DNA of 64,000 nt from Neopestalotiopsis rosae (GCA_023078685.1 JALGAS010000006.1:2170001-2234000); one strand, 5' to 3'. Positions 47,239 through 58,900 are shown, counted from the first letter of the stretch. The notes: a model not told the origin generated them from the sequence alone. Program-made: numbers and translations.

Positions 47239-47808
47239 TCAGCTTTGGTGCAGATCGATCTCGTCTGGTCCATTTAACAAACGATGGCCACCACTTCCAC
47301 TAACATTATGATCTGACGTCGATGACCTCCTGTTGTTGTTATTTGCTTTGTGGTTCTTTCCTTTGTGGTTCTTGGGTGGTGGCAAAGGCTTGGGTGGTTC
47401 TATTTCTGCTTTTTTCACATTGGCTGAGGAGAATTCCATCGCTTTCGCGGTCTCTTCGTCATTCTTGTGGAAATCGTTGACTACATCAAGGTTATCGTAG
47501 TAGACAACAAGATTTTGGTCATCGTTAGGGACGTAATCATCGTGAGGGATGAAAGAATCCTCGTTGGAGACGTATTCATCGTTAGGGATGGAAGAATCAT
47601 CGTTGTTGCTGTCACCAGTGTCTGTCCAGTGGGCATCGTCCCAATTGCGGTCCCGTTCGCGGGTAGAAAGGCTATCGTCGGGTACATGGACGGTTTTATA
47701 GCCGGTTGCTCGACTCATCCCCGCTCCCTGAGCATTGTAATTATAGCCATCGTGATTGTAATCATCGTAGGAATAACTGTTTTTCTGGTGGTTGCGGCGA
47801 GATGTCAT
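47239..47808 (-). CDS. Acidic low-complexity Asn/Asp-rich protein
   Basis: 189 residues, one exon, ATG at 47808. The sequence is strongly hydrophilic and probably disordered, rich in Asp, Asn, Ser and Tyr. A degenerate repeat of the type IPNDEYVSNED / IPHDDYVPNDD occurs around residues 73-100. The C-terminus has a Pro-rich, basic segment (PPKPLPPPKNHKGKNHK) and an Asn run. The Pro-rich PPPK[D/N]H core also occurs in the tail of the membrane protein encoded upstream at 44394-46307. No known domain. The frame is maintained through repetitive DNA, which favours a real gene, but expression evidence would be needed. It is divergent from the DUF6594 gene, with 431 bp between starts. Confidence 0.5.
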   Translation of the reverse strand: MTSRRNHQKNSYSYDDYNHDGYNYNAQGAGMSRATGYKTVHVPDDSLSTRERDRNWDDAHWTDTGDSNNDDSSIPNDEYVSNEDSFIPHDDYVPNDDQNLVVYYDNLDVVNDFHKNDEETAKAMEFSSANVKKAEIEPPKPLPPPKNHKGKNHKANNNNRRSSTSDHNVSGSGGHRLLNGPDEIDLHQS

Positions 47809-48239
47809 GGTGCAATAAAAATTAAAGTTCGATATACGCCCGATTCAGACCCTGAAGGCCGATGCAGAGGAAACTCAGGGCAGTAGTTGCGCGAGGCTTC
47901 AAATCGTATGAGTGGCACAGTGGAAATGAAAGGGAAGCATTCAATGGATTGAACGGTGCTAATCTCGAAATATAACTTGAACGGCCAACCTGCACCTAGC
48001 TTGCAGTGAGGCGAACTCTTCCAATCAAGAAAGACACGTGTTTGAGGACTCCAACACCTTCGCAAAGTGAGCACTTGCGTCGGGCGTTGGGATGCGGGGT
48101 GAATGTGACAAGGCACATGCGGCTCATAGCCACTTATGTTGCAGACGCAAATCTCTTGAATATAGGCATTGATGGCATACTCTTTGACACCTTTTTTACG
48201 TGCACCGCTATACTAGGCCCATTGCTTGCAATATCAATA
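47809..48239. other. Divergent region between acidic-protein and DUF6594 genes
   Basis: 431 bp, presumably promoter for both directions. The DUF6594 frame is open back to 48006, so the boundary with coding sequence is not certain. Confidence 0.5.
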
Positions 48240-49274
48240 ATGGCGCTAAGCGCGACGAACTCGTCCGGAGCGGCACAAGACATTGAGTTGAACGCGCCCG
48301 CGAGTGTCTCGCAGTTGACCAACAGAGACTTTCAAGATAAACCATGGAAGTACATTGGCTACAGAGGCTATACAAATTTTATTTCTGCAGATGATGACCT
48401 CTTCATCATACGGCGGTTCAATACTTTGAATGTGCGGGTGATCCTTGAACAGCAAGACAAGATATCTTTGCTTGAGCAGGAACTCGACGCGATCGACAAT
48501 CAAGCCAGTAAGATTGACGCACCCGACGTCAACAATGGTACAATACGTGATGATTTGGACGATAGAAAAGAGCTTTTAAATAAAATAAGCCAAGAGATAT
48601 ATCGGTACAGTCTGTTCCCCTCCCCGTTGGACTTTGTGTGGACGATGTCTGAAATGTAAGGATTAGATAAAATCGTGTTGCAGCAATCCAGACTTCGCGG
48701 GTACTCCAAGGCACCCAAAAGGGATGTCAACAGCATCAAGAATTGGCACTACAATCATGGAGGCATGGCAATTGTTGTGGACGAACAACAATACCTGGAT
48801 CATCAGAATGACCTTATATGCGTCACTCACAAAAGCAAGACACCGATGCGCAAGGTCATCGACAGATCCCCCTACCTCCGCACTCTAGGACTATGGAAGA
48901 GGAAAGACACGGATCACGTTCAACATTACGATAACGAGCATATGTCGCTATTTTCAGACCAGCGCATAGACAACTTTGCATCTGTTATCATTGTCTTCAT
49001 TGGTCTGACAATGTTGGTGACACCAATATGGACACTCAATGCCGTGGGGTCAATGCAGTCGAGACTTGTTATTATTACGGTCTTCACAGTAGTCTTCTTG
49101 CTGGTAATGTCTTTCGCCATGGTCGCCAAACCATTCGAGGCTCTCGGAGCGACCGCAGCGTAAGGACTCTAGCCTCCCTGATGAATACAAGATATGACCA
49201 CAATATGCTAATAGCCTTTCTCGTATAGGTATGCCGCCGTTCTCATGGTTTTTATGCAGCTCGGATCTGATTAG
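48240..49274 (+). CDS. DUF6594 family membrane protein
   Basis: 292 residues in three exons; introns at 48605-48691 (87 bp) and 49160-49228 (69 bp) close in phase 2. The fungal DUF6594 pattern is clear: an N-terminal WKYIGYRGYTNFISADDDLF, the block IIRRFNTLNVRVILEQQDKI, a coiled-coil ISLLEQELDAID, a central KRDVNSIKNW helix, and C-terminal hydrophobic segments IIVFIGLTMLVTPIW and LVIITVFTVVFLLVM, ending YAAVLMVFMQLGSD. Function is unknown in this family. Two AG acceptors lie 10 bases apart at the first intron; only the second (48690-48691) gives the family frame. The ATG at 48240 (MALSATNSS) is chosen because the family starts there; an upstream in-frame extension to 48006 adds a hydrophobic stretch and remains possible. 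Confidence 0.82.
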
Positions 49275-49399
49275 ACCTCAAGCAGAGAAGTTGGCATGGT
49301 TGAGGAAAGTATTCAACCTCTGATACGATGTCACCTTGGTAAAGTTCAGATTCAAGTCAATGAGCAAATATACGTTAGGCTGGACCTGAAATTTGAAAT

Positions 49400-51185
49400 C
49401 TAGCTGAAAATAAATCTCTTCAACTTGACATACCATGGCCGACTCTTTGCCTTCCCCTCCAGAGTTTCTTCTCCCCCGGTGACTGCGACACCATTGTGCT
49501 GACCAAGCCCCTCTCTCCTGCCCGTTACAAGATCCATTTCCATCAAATCTACAATTTTGGTCCGCTTGAGTATCTTCCAGAAAATGTAGAGCAGGGTGAA
49601 GATTGCCAGCACCAGGTACGAGAACACAAAATCAACAGCAGCAAAGCCTCCGACAAAGACAGAGTACCCGGAAATGAACACCAGGAACAAGTTGATAATG
49701 ACAACAAACCAAGTTCCCCAGGGATACAAAAAGGCCTTGAAGGGCATCTCGTCGAGGCTGTGACCCTGTTTGATCCAGGCCGCGCGGAGACGGAGATGCG
49801 TAATGCCAACAAACGCCCAGGCAATAAATGTGGCCGCGCCCGAGATATCCACCAGGTAGGTAAAGACCTGACCTGGCCCCGTAGCAACGTTCAGAATACT
49901 GAGTAAGCCCAAGGCGTTCGAAAAGATAATGGCGCGTAGCGGCGTGCCGTTGGCAAGGGTCGCGGCAAAGAATTTCGGTGCCCGGCCGTTGCGCGCCAGC
50001 GCCAGCAGTGTCCGCGAGGCAATGTAGATGCCGCTGTTGACGCTCGAGAACTGCGCAGTGATCATGATGACGTTGAGAAGGTTGCCCGCACCGCTCCACC
50101 CTGCGTTCACCAGGGCAATGGTCCAGGGGCTTTTGGCCGACTTGCTGCTGGCGTTGAGGAGGTCAGAGCTGGTAGACGGGACGATGATGCCGGCGAAGAA
50201 GACGAGGCCGATGAAGACGATGAGAATGCGGAGGAAGGTCTGGCGAATGGCACGTGGGAGATCTCGTCGAGGGTTCCTGCTCTCGGCGGCAGTGAACGCC
50301 AACATCTCGGTTCCGCAGTAGTATACGGCGGCCAATACGAAAGTTTGTCCGAAGCCATTGATGCCATTGGCAATGGGCCCAGGATCTCTCCAATATTTGA
50401 AGCCAATATACTCGCCACCAATCGCACCGGTATTGATGAGTATGGATACCAAAAAGCCGACCACAAGCACGCAGGTGAGCTTCCATGCCGCTAGGTAGAA
50501 TTCCATCTCACCCCAAACCACCACACCAAGTAGACTTGTGCCCTGAAAGAAGGCCCAAAAGATGAGAATCCAGCCCCAGCTAGGCGGTGCATCAGTCCAT
50601 TGCTTGAGTACAAGCGAGATATTGTTGTCTGCCCACAGAGTCAGTTCTATCTGAAAAAATATTTGCACAATACATCAGGGGCCAGTATAATCAAGAAAAT
50701 CAACACTTACAATCGCCAGCAATATTAGTCACCCAAAGATACCAGTAGTTCCAACCCAGACTGAAAGCCAAGGCCGGGTCGACGAATCTGCCCGCCAACT
50801 CCACAAAGGCTCCTTGGATGGGAAACAAGGTCGACATTTCACCAAGAGACTGCATGACGAAGAAGACGTCGAGTCCAATGATGGCGAAGCAAATCAGCGC
50901 CCCAAGAGGACCCGAGTACGCAATGGCAGAGCCTGTGCCGAACCAGATCGATGCTCCGACCACGCCGCCGAGGGATATCATTTGCTATGTAAATCTTTTA
51001 GTATACCTATGATTGCAATGTTCATGGCGATTTTCACGTACCAGATGGCGGTTCTTCAAGCCTCGTTGCAGACCATTGTCCATAACATTGCCATTGGAAG
51101 TTGTCGTGATCTCATTATTCTCGTCGCCAAGCGTCTGCTCGGTAGGAACCGAAGGGCCCTTCTCATCGACTGCTACTGGAGCCAT
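49400..51185 (-). CDS. Amino-acid permease, APC superfamily (YAT type)
   Basis: 548 residues in three exons; introns at 50985-51041 (57 bp) and 50629-50710 (82 bp) close in frame. Plasma-membrane proton symporter for amino acids. The N-terminus is cytoplasmic and charged; transmembrane segment 1 begins QMISLGGVVGASIWFG, the conserved substrate-site glycine loop of this superfamily. The block FSLGWNYWYLWVTNIAGDY joins across the second intron to NNISLVLKQW. Roughly 12 hydrophobic segments are visible, with the fungal signature AAVYYCGTEMLAFTAAESRNP in the middle and SSVNSGIYIASRTLLALARNG later. Closest in style to fungal general, GABA or lysine permeases; substrate unproven. A second strong AG (TTTTTTCAG at 50651-50653) lies 22 bases before the acceptor needed for the frame. 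Confidence 0.92.
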
Positions 51186-52127
51186 GTTGAGGTATGAGGG
51201 CAGAACCGAATGTCAAGACAAGTGGACAAGCTTTCTTGGCTTTCGAGCCAAGATGATACCAAGCGGTTTGTATAGTCTTGGCGAAGAAGTGGCGCTATAG
51301 GGAATGCGACAAAGATGCGCGCCTGTCGACTATTCGACCGGTTCCTGTCTCGGCTTCACGAATTCATTCACGGGAGAATCTCAAGATTCGAAAATGAGAG
51401 ATTTGAGACATTTCCAACGGCAAAGTCATCAAGACCAGGAACGAGACTTTCTGCTCAACTTATGCGTCCAGGATCGTCGAGCGGGCAAATCAAAGGCCTA
51501 CGACTCTTCCCCGCCACCTATCACGTCTTCGGCCATTCGAATGCAGCAAGCCTACAGGATTGCAAGCAGATGCAGACTAGTCAGTCGTCGGATCTGCATC
51601 TCGAATCCGGGACCCTGGACAATTGCATTGGGGAAATGATAAGACCGACAGCATATGCCGATTAACACCATGCAGGGCCGGGATCCACAGTCCGTCGGGA
51701 TATACCGATTCTCGGGGGCAGATAAGCAGACTGCGGTATCTTCCAGAAATTCGACCAACATGACATTTCAGTTGGCAGTATTGAAAATTCACGATTCTAG
51801 CAGTGTACCATTTCAATTTCAATGGCTTTCCCCGAGTCAGAGACAAAGACGCAAGTATAAATACTTTCTGGTCGTTGCCAGAATTAAAAGTTCAAAAACG
51901 ACCGTGGCCAAGTGCCTGGAAGTTGCCCGGTGGTATTGCTGAATGTCAGATTGAAATACCGTGAAAGTGATTTGGGGCAGTGGTAGCCCAATCAAGGCGG
52001 CGATACCGCGCAGTGATCAATTAACTTTTATACCACGCCCAAGGCTTGGTTTATAGTGGATATCACATATAATACAGATGATACACAATGCCACAATAAT
52101 AGTACAGAGCGCCAGGGCATTACGTCC
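51186..52127. other. Intergenic region, no gene recognised
   Basis: 942 bp: the upstream region of the permease gene and terminator of the methyltransferase gene. Short overlapping frames on both strands show no domain. Confidence 0.5.
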
Positions 52128-53099
52128 TTACGATGAGGCCTCAGGAAGTCTTCGGACGGCGAAGAAGTAGTTGCCCACCTTTTCGCTGCCTTGCACCTCT
52201 TTCCATCCCAGTCCAGGGACGTATATGACACCTATGCATCTCGGCTCGCTCCATCCCTCTCTCGTGCTCATAAAGTGGCCGCGCAGCTCGTCCTCATTGA
52301 CATACTTTTGCCAGTCATGGGTGCCCTTGGGCACAATTCGTAGGACATCCTCGGCCATAAAGTTTGTAGTAAACCAGCTCATCCAGGTGCGCGCAATGGT
52401 GCTCATGACGAGCCAGCCGCCCGGCTTGACAAACGGCGTAACCTTGTCCAGGAAGGCGGCCGGGTTGGAAACGTGCTCGAGCACCTCGAACACGGAGACA
52501 ACATCGTACTTGTCCTTGTCCTCGGGCACGGGCAGCGCCTCGATCGGGGTGTTTACGTAGTTGAGCTTGCCCTTGAGGCCCGGGTCCCGGCGCGCGTGAC
52601 CCTTTGCTATCGAGAGCACCTCGGGCGAAGGGTCAATGGCCGTGACGCTCTTGGTGGTCGACAGCCGGGCGGCCGACTCTGCAAAGATGCCGCCGCCGCA
52701 GCCAATGTCAAGGTAAGTGAGCCCAGTCGTGGCGGGCGGAGGCTGGTCGAACACCGAGGAGCGACACGAGCGGATAAAGTCATGACGCAATGGATTCATC
52801 AGGTGTAGGATCCTGGACGGCCCTTGGGGATCCCACCACGACGAGGCAAGGGCATTGAAATGTGAGACCTCATCTGGCGAGACTGTGGTGAATGTGGGGT
52901 CCGACGACGAGGCATTATTGCTGGTGCTGGAGTTGGAGTTGGAAGAGAAGAGCCTGGTGCCGGCACAGCTTGGGGGTGTTATCCGCCGATATGCCCGAGT
53001 ATGTGTGTGTTCGGCGGCCCGAGGACCAGTCTTGATGGCGGCATCGGCAGCCCGGAGCCGCCGTAGCAACTGTGATGCTGTATTTGATCGTGGAGGCAT
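52128..53099 (-). CDS. COQ3: Ubiquinone biosynthesis O-methyltransferase COQ3, mitochondrial
   Basis: 323 residues, intronless. S-adenosylmethionine-dependent enzyme making both O-methylations in ubiquinone synthesis, attached to the matrix side of the inner mitochondrial membrane in the CoQ synthome. The first 50 residues are Arg/Ser/Ala-rich with few acidic residues, a mitochondrial targeting peptide, followed by a Ser/Asn-rich linker. The UbiG/COQ3 core begins with SPDEVSHFNALASSWWDPQG; SAM motif I is YLDIGCGGGIFAE (Asp131 to Gly137), and further motifs are DVVSVFEVLEHVSNP and VKPGGWLVMSTIART. The C-terminus is ordinary. The ATG at 53099 (MPPRSNTAS) is used; an in-frame ATG at 53210 would add a Lys/Arg-rich extension. 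Its start lies 923 bp from that of the divergent riboflavin gene. Confidence 0.94.
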   Translation of the reverse strand: MPPRSNTASQLLRRLRAADAAIKTGPRAAEHTHTRAYRRITPPSCAGTRLFSSNSNSSTSNNASSSDPTFTTVSPDEVSHFNALASSWWDPQGPSRILHLMNPLRHDFIRSCRSSVFDQPPPATTGLTYLDIGCGGGIFAESAARLSTTKSVTAIDPSPEVLSIAKGHARRDPGLKGKLNYVNTPIEALPVPEDKDKYDVVSVFEVLEHVSNPAAFLDKVTPFVKPGGWLVMSTIARTWMSWFTTNFMAEDVLRIVPKGTHDWQKYVNEDELRGHFMSTREGWSEPRCIGVIYVPGLGWKEVQGSEKVGNYFFAVRRLPEASS

Positions 53100-54022
53100 C
53101 GGTGCTGGTGGTGAGCGCGATCGAGGTGCAAGTGCAAGTGCAGCGCGTATCGTGTCGTGTCTTGTCTTATCGTATAGTCGTCGTCTTTCTTTTTTTAGTG
53201 GGTTCGGCACGGATGTACTGTACGACCTGGCTTATGGTACAGTAGGTTACCGTAGATACCGTAATTTGCCTGGTACGGGGAAATAGTTCTAGAATTTCGG
53301 CCTCGAAACAAAACGCAATGGAGTCGCCCGGCAGTAGCCGTCGCCGACCGAGGGAGAGAAGCGAAAGCGAGCAACCTTGCTGGAGCCCAGCCTTGGAATG
53401 CCTCAAATTGAATCCAAATCAAAGAATCCGATTTGTCGTCAATGACGAATAGAAATGGAGGTTTGTCAGCCGAGATCAGCAGCTGTGTCAGCGGCCCAGG
53501 GCCTGGCGCCATATTCATGGGCACACTTTTAGGCCGGACTCAGCGCATTGGCCAGACAGCCCAGGGCGTCTTGAGCGTATGCAGGGATCTCGGGGGTCTT
53601 CCACGTGCATTAAACACCGCGCATCATCCCGCCGAACTTCGGCTGCAGGCTAGACTGACACGGGGAAAAGAAAAAGGTTCGAGTAACTCGGCGCATGTGT
53701 AAGAGTCAGCAGGAATTGGAATGATCTTTCAGCTTCTACTCAGATTCCCATATCATTCCCTTCACTTCCAGACCGAATTTGTGCGAGTACAATTCAATTA
53801 TACCCGACATCTCTGTAATAAACACCGAGTCCCCTCCGAGTACCCTACAATCAATTCCACAGACCTCGCCTCGGTCAACGAAAGTGCCCCGCGGCTTATC
53901 GTCACTATCGGGCGAGCATCGTTAAAGTCTCGGTGACGGCCGAGTCTTGCGACCCTTTATAATCGTCTCTCAATTTACGAATTGACGACTATACTACCAT
54001 TATACCCTTTTTATCTGTCGCC
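53100..54022. promoter_or_regulatory. Divergent promoter region of COQ3 and RIB3
   Basis: 923 bp between two outward-transcribed housekeeping genes. Neither a known motif nor an RNA structure can be pointed to, and no riboflavin riboswitch is expected in fungi. Confidence 0.45.
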
Positions 54023-54831
54023 ATGCCTTCCTCAGAAGTTCCCAAGAGTCAATTTGACTCGATACCAGACGCAATTGCTGCTTTCCGTATGTTCCGCCCC
54101 TCTCGAGCCGCGTTGGCCGCTTTCTACAAAGCGTCTCCTATACAATATTCACGAGACCATTCCCCCAACTGACATTGAACTCTTTGCGCTCGACAGGCAA
54201 CAATGAATTCGTAGTCGTCCTCGACGACCCGTCACGCGAAAATGAGGGCGATCTGATCATCGCCGCCCAGAACATCACAACCGAGCAGATGGCCTTCATG
54301 GTGCGGTACTCGTCCGGCCTCATCTGCGCCCCCATCCCCGCCTCCCTGACCGAGTCGCTCGAGCTGCCGCAGATGGTGGTGCACTCGCAAGACCCAAAGG
54401 GCACTGCCTACACCCTCAGCATCGACAGCGCCGACCCCACCATCACCACCGGCATCAGCGCCTACGACCGCGCCCTGACCTGCCGGACGCTGGCCCGCCC
54501 CGACGTCAAGCCGGACCACTTTAGGCGGCCCGGCCACGTCTTCCCCCTGAGGGCGAAGCAGGGCGGCGTCCGGGAGAGACCCGGACACACCGAGGCCGGT
54601 GTCGACTTTTGCCGGCTGGCGGGGCTTCCCGAGGCTGCCGTCATCAGCGAGCTGGTCGAGGACGGCGCAGAGATTGAGGGCCAGGCCGTGCGCAGCGAGC
54701 CCGGCATGATGAGGACCGAGGGCTGTGTGCGATTCGCACGGAAATGGGGTCTAAAGGTCTGCACGATTGAAGACCTGGTGGCCCATCTTGAAAAGACCGA
54801 GGGCAAGCTGGCGGTGAATGGATCGTCTTGA
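54023..54831 (+). CDS. RIB3: 3,4-dihydroxy-2-butanone-4-phosphate synthase (riboflavin synthesis)
   Basis: 232 residues in two exons; intron 54087-54196 (110 bp, phase 1) after a 21-codon first exon. Converts ribulose-5-phosphate to the four-carbon riboflavin precursor plus formate, needing Mg2+; cytosolic. Characteristic family motifs are DDPSRENEGDLI (residues 31-42) with the metal and substrate acidic residues, SSGLICAPI, HTEAGVDFCRLAGL and PGHVFPLRA. The ending DLVAHLEKTEGK is typical of monofunctional eukaryotic enzymes, with no GTP-cyclohydrolase II domain attached. The short first exon is typical of fungal RIB3 and would be missed by size alone. Riboflavin feeds FMN for the complex I subunit encoded about 11 kb away. 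Confidence 0.95.
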
Positions 54832-55267
54832 AATGTCATTCCTTCCACGACACGAAAGTTCACTACTTGACGGTTGAATAGGAGACGACACCATGTATAG
54901 GTCGTCCGACAATTGCATGAGTAAAGGAAGCACCTTGGGATGAGAGGATAGTGCCAATACTCTCTGCTTCATGGATCAACTACATCGACAATCTTGGTGA
55001 TTTTACACCATAGGGGGATGTGCATAGAAAAAAGGTATATAAAACACTTCTCATGTTTAGAATGGCCAAATTTACATAGCCTCTCGGCTGCGCAGCACAA
55101 AGCGAATCTTTAGTTGCAAAATTATCCAAAATGAATGTTCAAACTTGTGCTATATCAAAAGAACTTCTTCATCCGAGCCGGAAAGTGCTGCCTGTTTGTA
55201 AACTGAGCTTCAATACCAATTTCTCGCCTCAAGATATGTGCTATGGAACTGCTCAGTTCCTGAGTAC
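54832..55267. other. Intergenic region after RIB3
   Basis: 436 bp between RIB3 and the hydrolase fragment. Nothing beyond a probable polyadenylation region is seen. Confidence 0.45.
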
Positions 55268-55944
55268 TCATCTCCATGAATTCGGATTGATAGCAGGATC
55301 GATCTTTCCTTCTCCGAGCCCATTCGTGCGCATCAGGTCAAACATCATCTTGTTGCCGTCCCAGCACTTTTTGGATAAGGTCTTATGGTGGCCCGCGTCG
55401 GGCAGGATAAAGGCGTCCACAGCGGGAGCGTTGGGAAACATCTCATAGAGAAAGGGCATCTTGATGTGGCTTTCGCAGCTTAGGCCGGGGCAGGCTATAC
55501 GATCTCTCTGGCCATTGAAAAAGTAATGAACGAAACAGAAAGAAAACGTTCATCAGCAATGGCTTACTCGGAGTGATTTCAATTTGTTCTCGACAACGGC
55601 TCCATAGGAAAGAGGAACCAGTCGCTCCTTGTCAGAGAAGGAGTTCTCTGCGAAAAGCTTAGTCGTCTCTAGTGGTGGTAGGCTTACTCGAAGTCAAGGC
55701 TGAATTGTACTGCCTCGTACCAATTTCTGACGTCTTCCGTCTAAGATTTGTAGATCCCAAGATCCTTGATAGGTACATTGACCTCGAGCCTCATGCATGC
55801 CTCTGCTTGAACCTGGGTACTAAAAATACCACCAGCGAAATGACAGGTTGAAGATCTCGAGTATATACCAGCTAAAATCCGAGGATAAGAGACAGGAATA
55901 GAAAGAACATCTTGAGTCTCATTTTGCATTTCATATACAGCCAC
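55268..55944 (-). pseudogene. C-terminal remnant of an alpha/beta-hydrolase-like gene
   Basis: On the minus strand several short frames line up as a split gene: a segment near 55730-55680 (TEDVRNWYEAVQFSLDFE), one near 55650-55570 (LFAENSFSDKERLVPLSYGA) and a C-terminal piece (55459-55268) with FILPDAGHHKTLSKK, where Asp-Ala-Gly-His resembles the catalytic-His strand of alpha/beta hydrolases. GT-AG sites exist between them (for example donor at about 55570, acceptor at about 55511), but the 5' piece at 55944-55741 is in a frame that stops, and no nucleophile-elbow (G-x-S-x-G) region is found upstream. The likely explanation is a truncated or decayed gene. Exon limits are approximate. Confidence 0.4.
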
Positions 55945-58900
55945 AAGAGAAGAGCCAGGAGTAGCGAGACCGGGACGCGCTGTGGTTATCGATAAATAGA
56001 CGGCCCGGTGGACAGCTGAGCAAGAGACTGGAAAAATGTCAATGTGAGTTTTTATCGGGGCTTGCCACGCGAAATCTGGTATCTCTTTCCACCATCAAGG
56101 GAAGTCAAAGATCAATGGGTGTGTCGCCGAAGGCTCTCGGTGTAGTTGCCTGAACTTAACTATTTGCACCTAAGTTTGTTCGAGCCTATCAATATTTTCG
56201 TGCCGTGCTGCTCACGAGGAGGTGCGTAATTAGTTCTAGTGCCGTTCCATCTGTATTTGCTGAAAAATGTAGATATTGGTACGTGATACCGTTTGATGGA
56301 AGGGGTTATTGTTCTAGGTTGTGTTTCTTGGGGACGTTGCAGTCGAAGATACTTATCATCCTCCGAATGTAGACTCACCGAGTCTCGGCGGCTTACGAAG
56401 TATAACATGAACAATTAGGTTTTTATCAGGGGTTTTTTTTTTTCCCTTGATGTAGAGTTCGTACCTGCTTAGGTGCACAAGTAATGCTCACTTGTGACGA
56501 ATAGCTGCCTTGAAATTGACATGGAAATGAGCGATCATGGCAGCTATGATTGTTACTTAATCCCATAAGCGGTTGTCCAAGCCATGAAGTAGTTTTGAGT
56601 GCTTCTGGATTTTTAAAGCATATAAACGAAGATCATACGCCACATTCGGGACCTAATGAAGTATTCGAATATTCAATCTTCGAAATGATCTGAAGAACTT
56701 ATAAAAAAATACTTTGCAGGTCAATTTGCGGTTGGATGATATTGTGGGGGTAAGACATCACAAGATAATACACCATCCGGACATGCCCATAATCTAGAAG
56801 AGCACGACAGAAAAAATTATCATAACAACCCCCAACAACGAATCGTGGCAAGGAGATATTGATATGATTTGGAGCGGCCGAGAACATTGTCCCAGTTGTG
56901 AGTTTCCTGCTCGAGACTTTGGCTGTCTCCTCGACTACAATAAGTTCAATGATCCTGATAGACTGGTTCCATGCATGTAACTCAATATCATAAATGGCCG
57001 TGGTATTTCGAAATTATCTAGCATGCAATCATAATTTGCATTCTTATCTCAAGAGAAACTGGTATATCTGAGAACAATGTGCTTGTTTCAACCGTTCTGC
57101 AGATATCTTATGACATTGGCATATCTCACCATGGCTGAAAATAGAAGCCAGCGGCCCGTATGAAACGAGGCATTGTCACCGGCTTTCGCTCGGAAGTGCA
57201 GATGAACATGACTCAGCGAAATTGTCGGGCATTCTCATTAGTGGATATAAAAGAGTAAATAATGACCGGAACAGTGGCTCGGTATTCGATTCAGTGTGAC
57301 AAGTTGGTATCTACCTCGCGCCGAGCTGTCGAGGATACTTCCAGGAGAATGAGATCATGTTTCATTTGGAGTTCAGCTCACACGGTCTTGGCGTCACATC
57401 GAGGTCTTGAAAAAGAGTTCAGACGTTCCTTGCCAAAGTTGGCCATCACATCAAAGCTGCATCCGCTCTCGCTGCGATGATGTTGTATCTCGCGGGAAAT
57501 ACTTTGGTACGAACGAGCCCCATGCAGTTTCTATCCGCAATCCCGCTGGACCGAACCACGTGTGTTCTCGCACTCTATGCATCAAAAGCATGTAAAACAT
57601 GACAATGGCGATCCTGGTGATACATAGAGATGCAATCAAGCTCGCAAGCAGACCGCCGGGCCATTACTTTGTAACCACGATGCCCCCTTGCTCTTTTTAC
57701 TCCTTGAGGGGTCCATGGTTCAGAACATGCACGTCAACACATCAAACGAACCATTGGGATCCTAGAAGAAATGCAACCTCGTTGTATGGGAGATGCCTCC
57801 CCAAAGTTGCTTTCTCGTAGTCGAGCAGTGAGAGCGACATCGTTACCTCAATCGTGGGAGTAATGGTGGTTCTACCGAGCGGCATAACGCTGTCGCAGGG
57901 TTCATCCAGAAAAGAGATCTTCAACAAAAGACGTCAGGAAAGTTACAGTACCGGGATCCCAGCACAATTGCAGCAACAGGGGTTGTCGGTGATTAATTAA
58001 GGTACCGGCCTGAGCGTAACATGCAAACACAGACTGCAGGCAAAAGGCAACATGGGGGTCCAAAGCTGCAGCCTTCCTGTGCACTCGATGCGCTGCTTAG
58101 TTTTCGCAGGTGAGATCTGATTTGAAGTAATCAACGCCATTAGAAGAGCCGTGATGCAGTCCGGGGCGGCAACAGTGACGAAGGGTTCATGGTGATGGCT
58201 CGAGTCACGACCCTGTGGCCCATTCGTCGCGCACAATGCGCTTCCTGGGATTGGCATTCAGGAAACCCTTCTGGCATTCATTCCAGAAGCCCAGGCGAGC
58301 CAGGAGACAGGAGAACGAATTCAGGGGTGGTATGGGAGAGCAAGGGTGCTGACGGACCAGGGTCTGCTCAGTCTTTTGGACGTGAATTTTTCCCACTCTT
58401 TCGCGCGCATTGTCGGTGAGCAGCGCGGATGCGTTCCGGATGGTGACAAAAGCTATGATGTTCCCTTTTTCTGACAGGAAGTGGATCATGGAAACCAGCT
58501 AGCACTTGAGCAGGAGTCGTGTCGCTCTGGTGTTAATCGATAAAGCATGCACAAAGTACGGAGTACCCACGACGATGGGGGAACCGACGCGAGGTGGGAT
58601 CGCGGTGTTGTCCCTTTCATGGTCTCTTGCGATTCCAAGTCTTGGGACTCGACGCCACAAGGTGGACATTGATCTTTGAACCCCTCAAGCGGTATGATAA
58701 CTTATCATGATCCAGCACCTTGCAGGTATACTGCGTTCAGGATCGTGGTGGTGGGCAGCTCCGGACATGGAGCACTGACAGACCAATCCCCATGAGACTT
58801 TGACGTGCCAGACTGCACATACTCTGTAGTGTCTGGCTTGGCACAGTTTATTGCCACGATACAGCTACGCATGAGAGCTAGACGGACATGGTCGTGTAAG

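Noticed and set aside
52855..53286. Plus-strand frame opposite the COQ3 N-terminus
   Set aside because: Antisense shadow of the GC-rich COQ3 targeting-peptide region.
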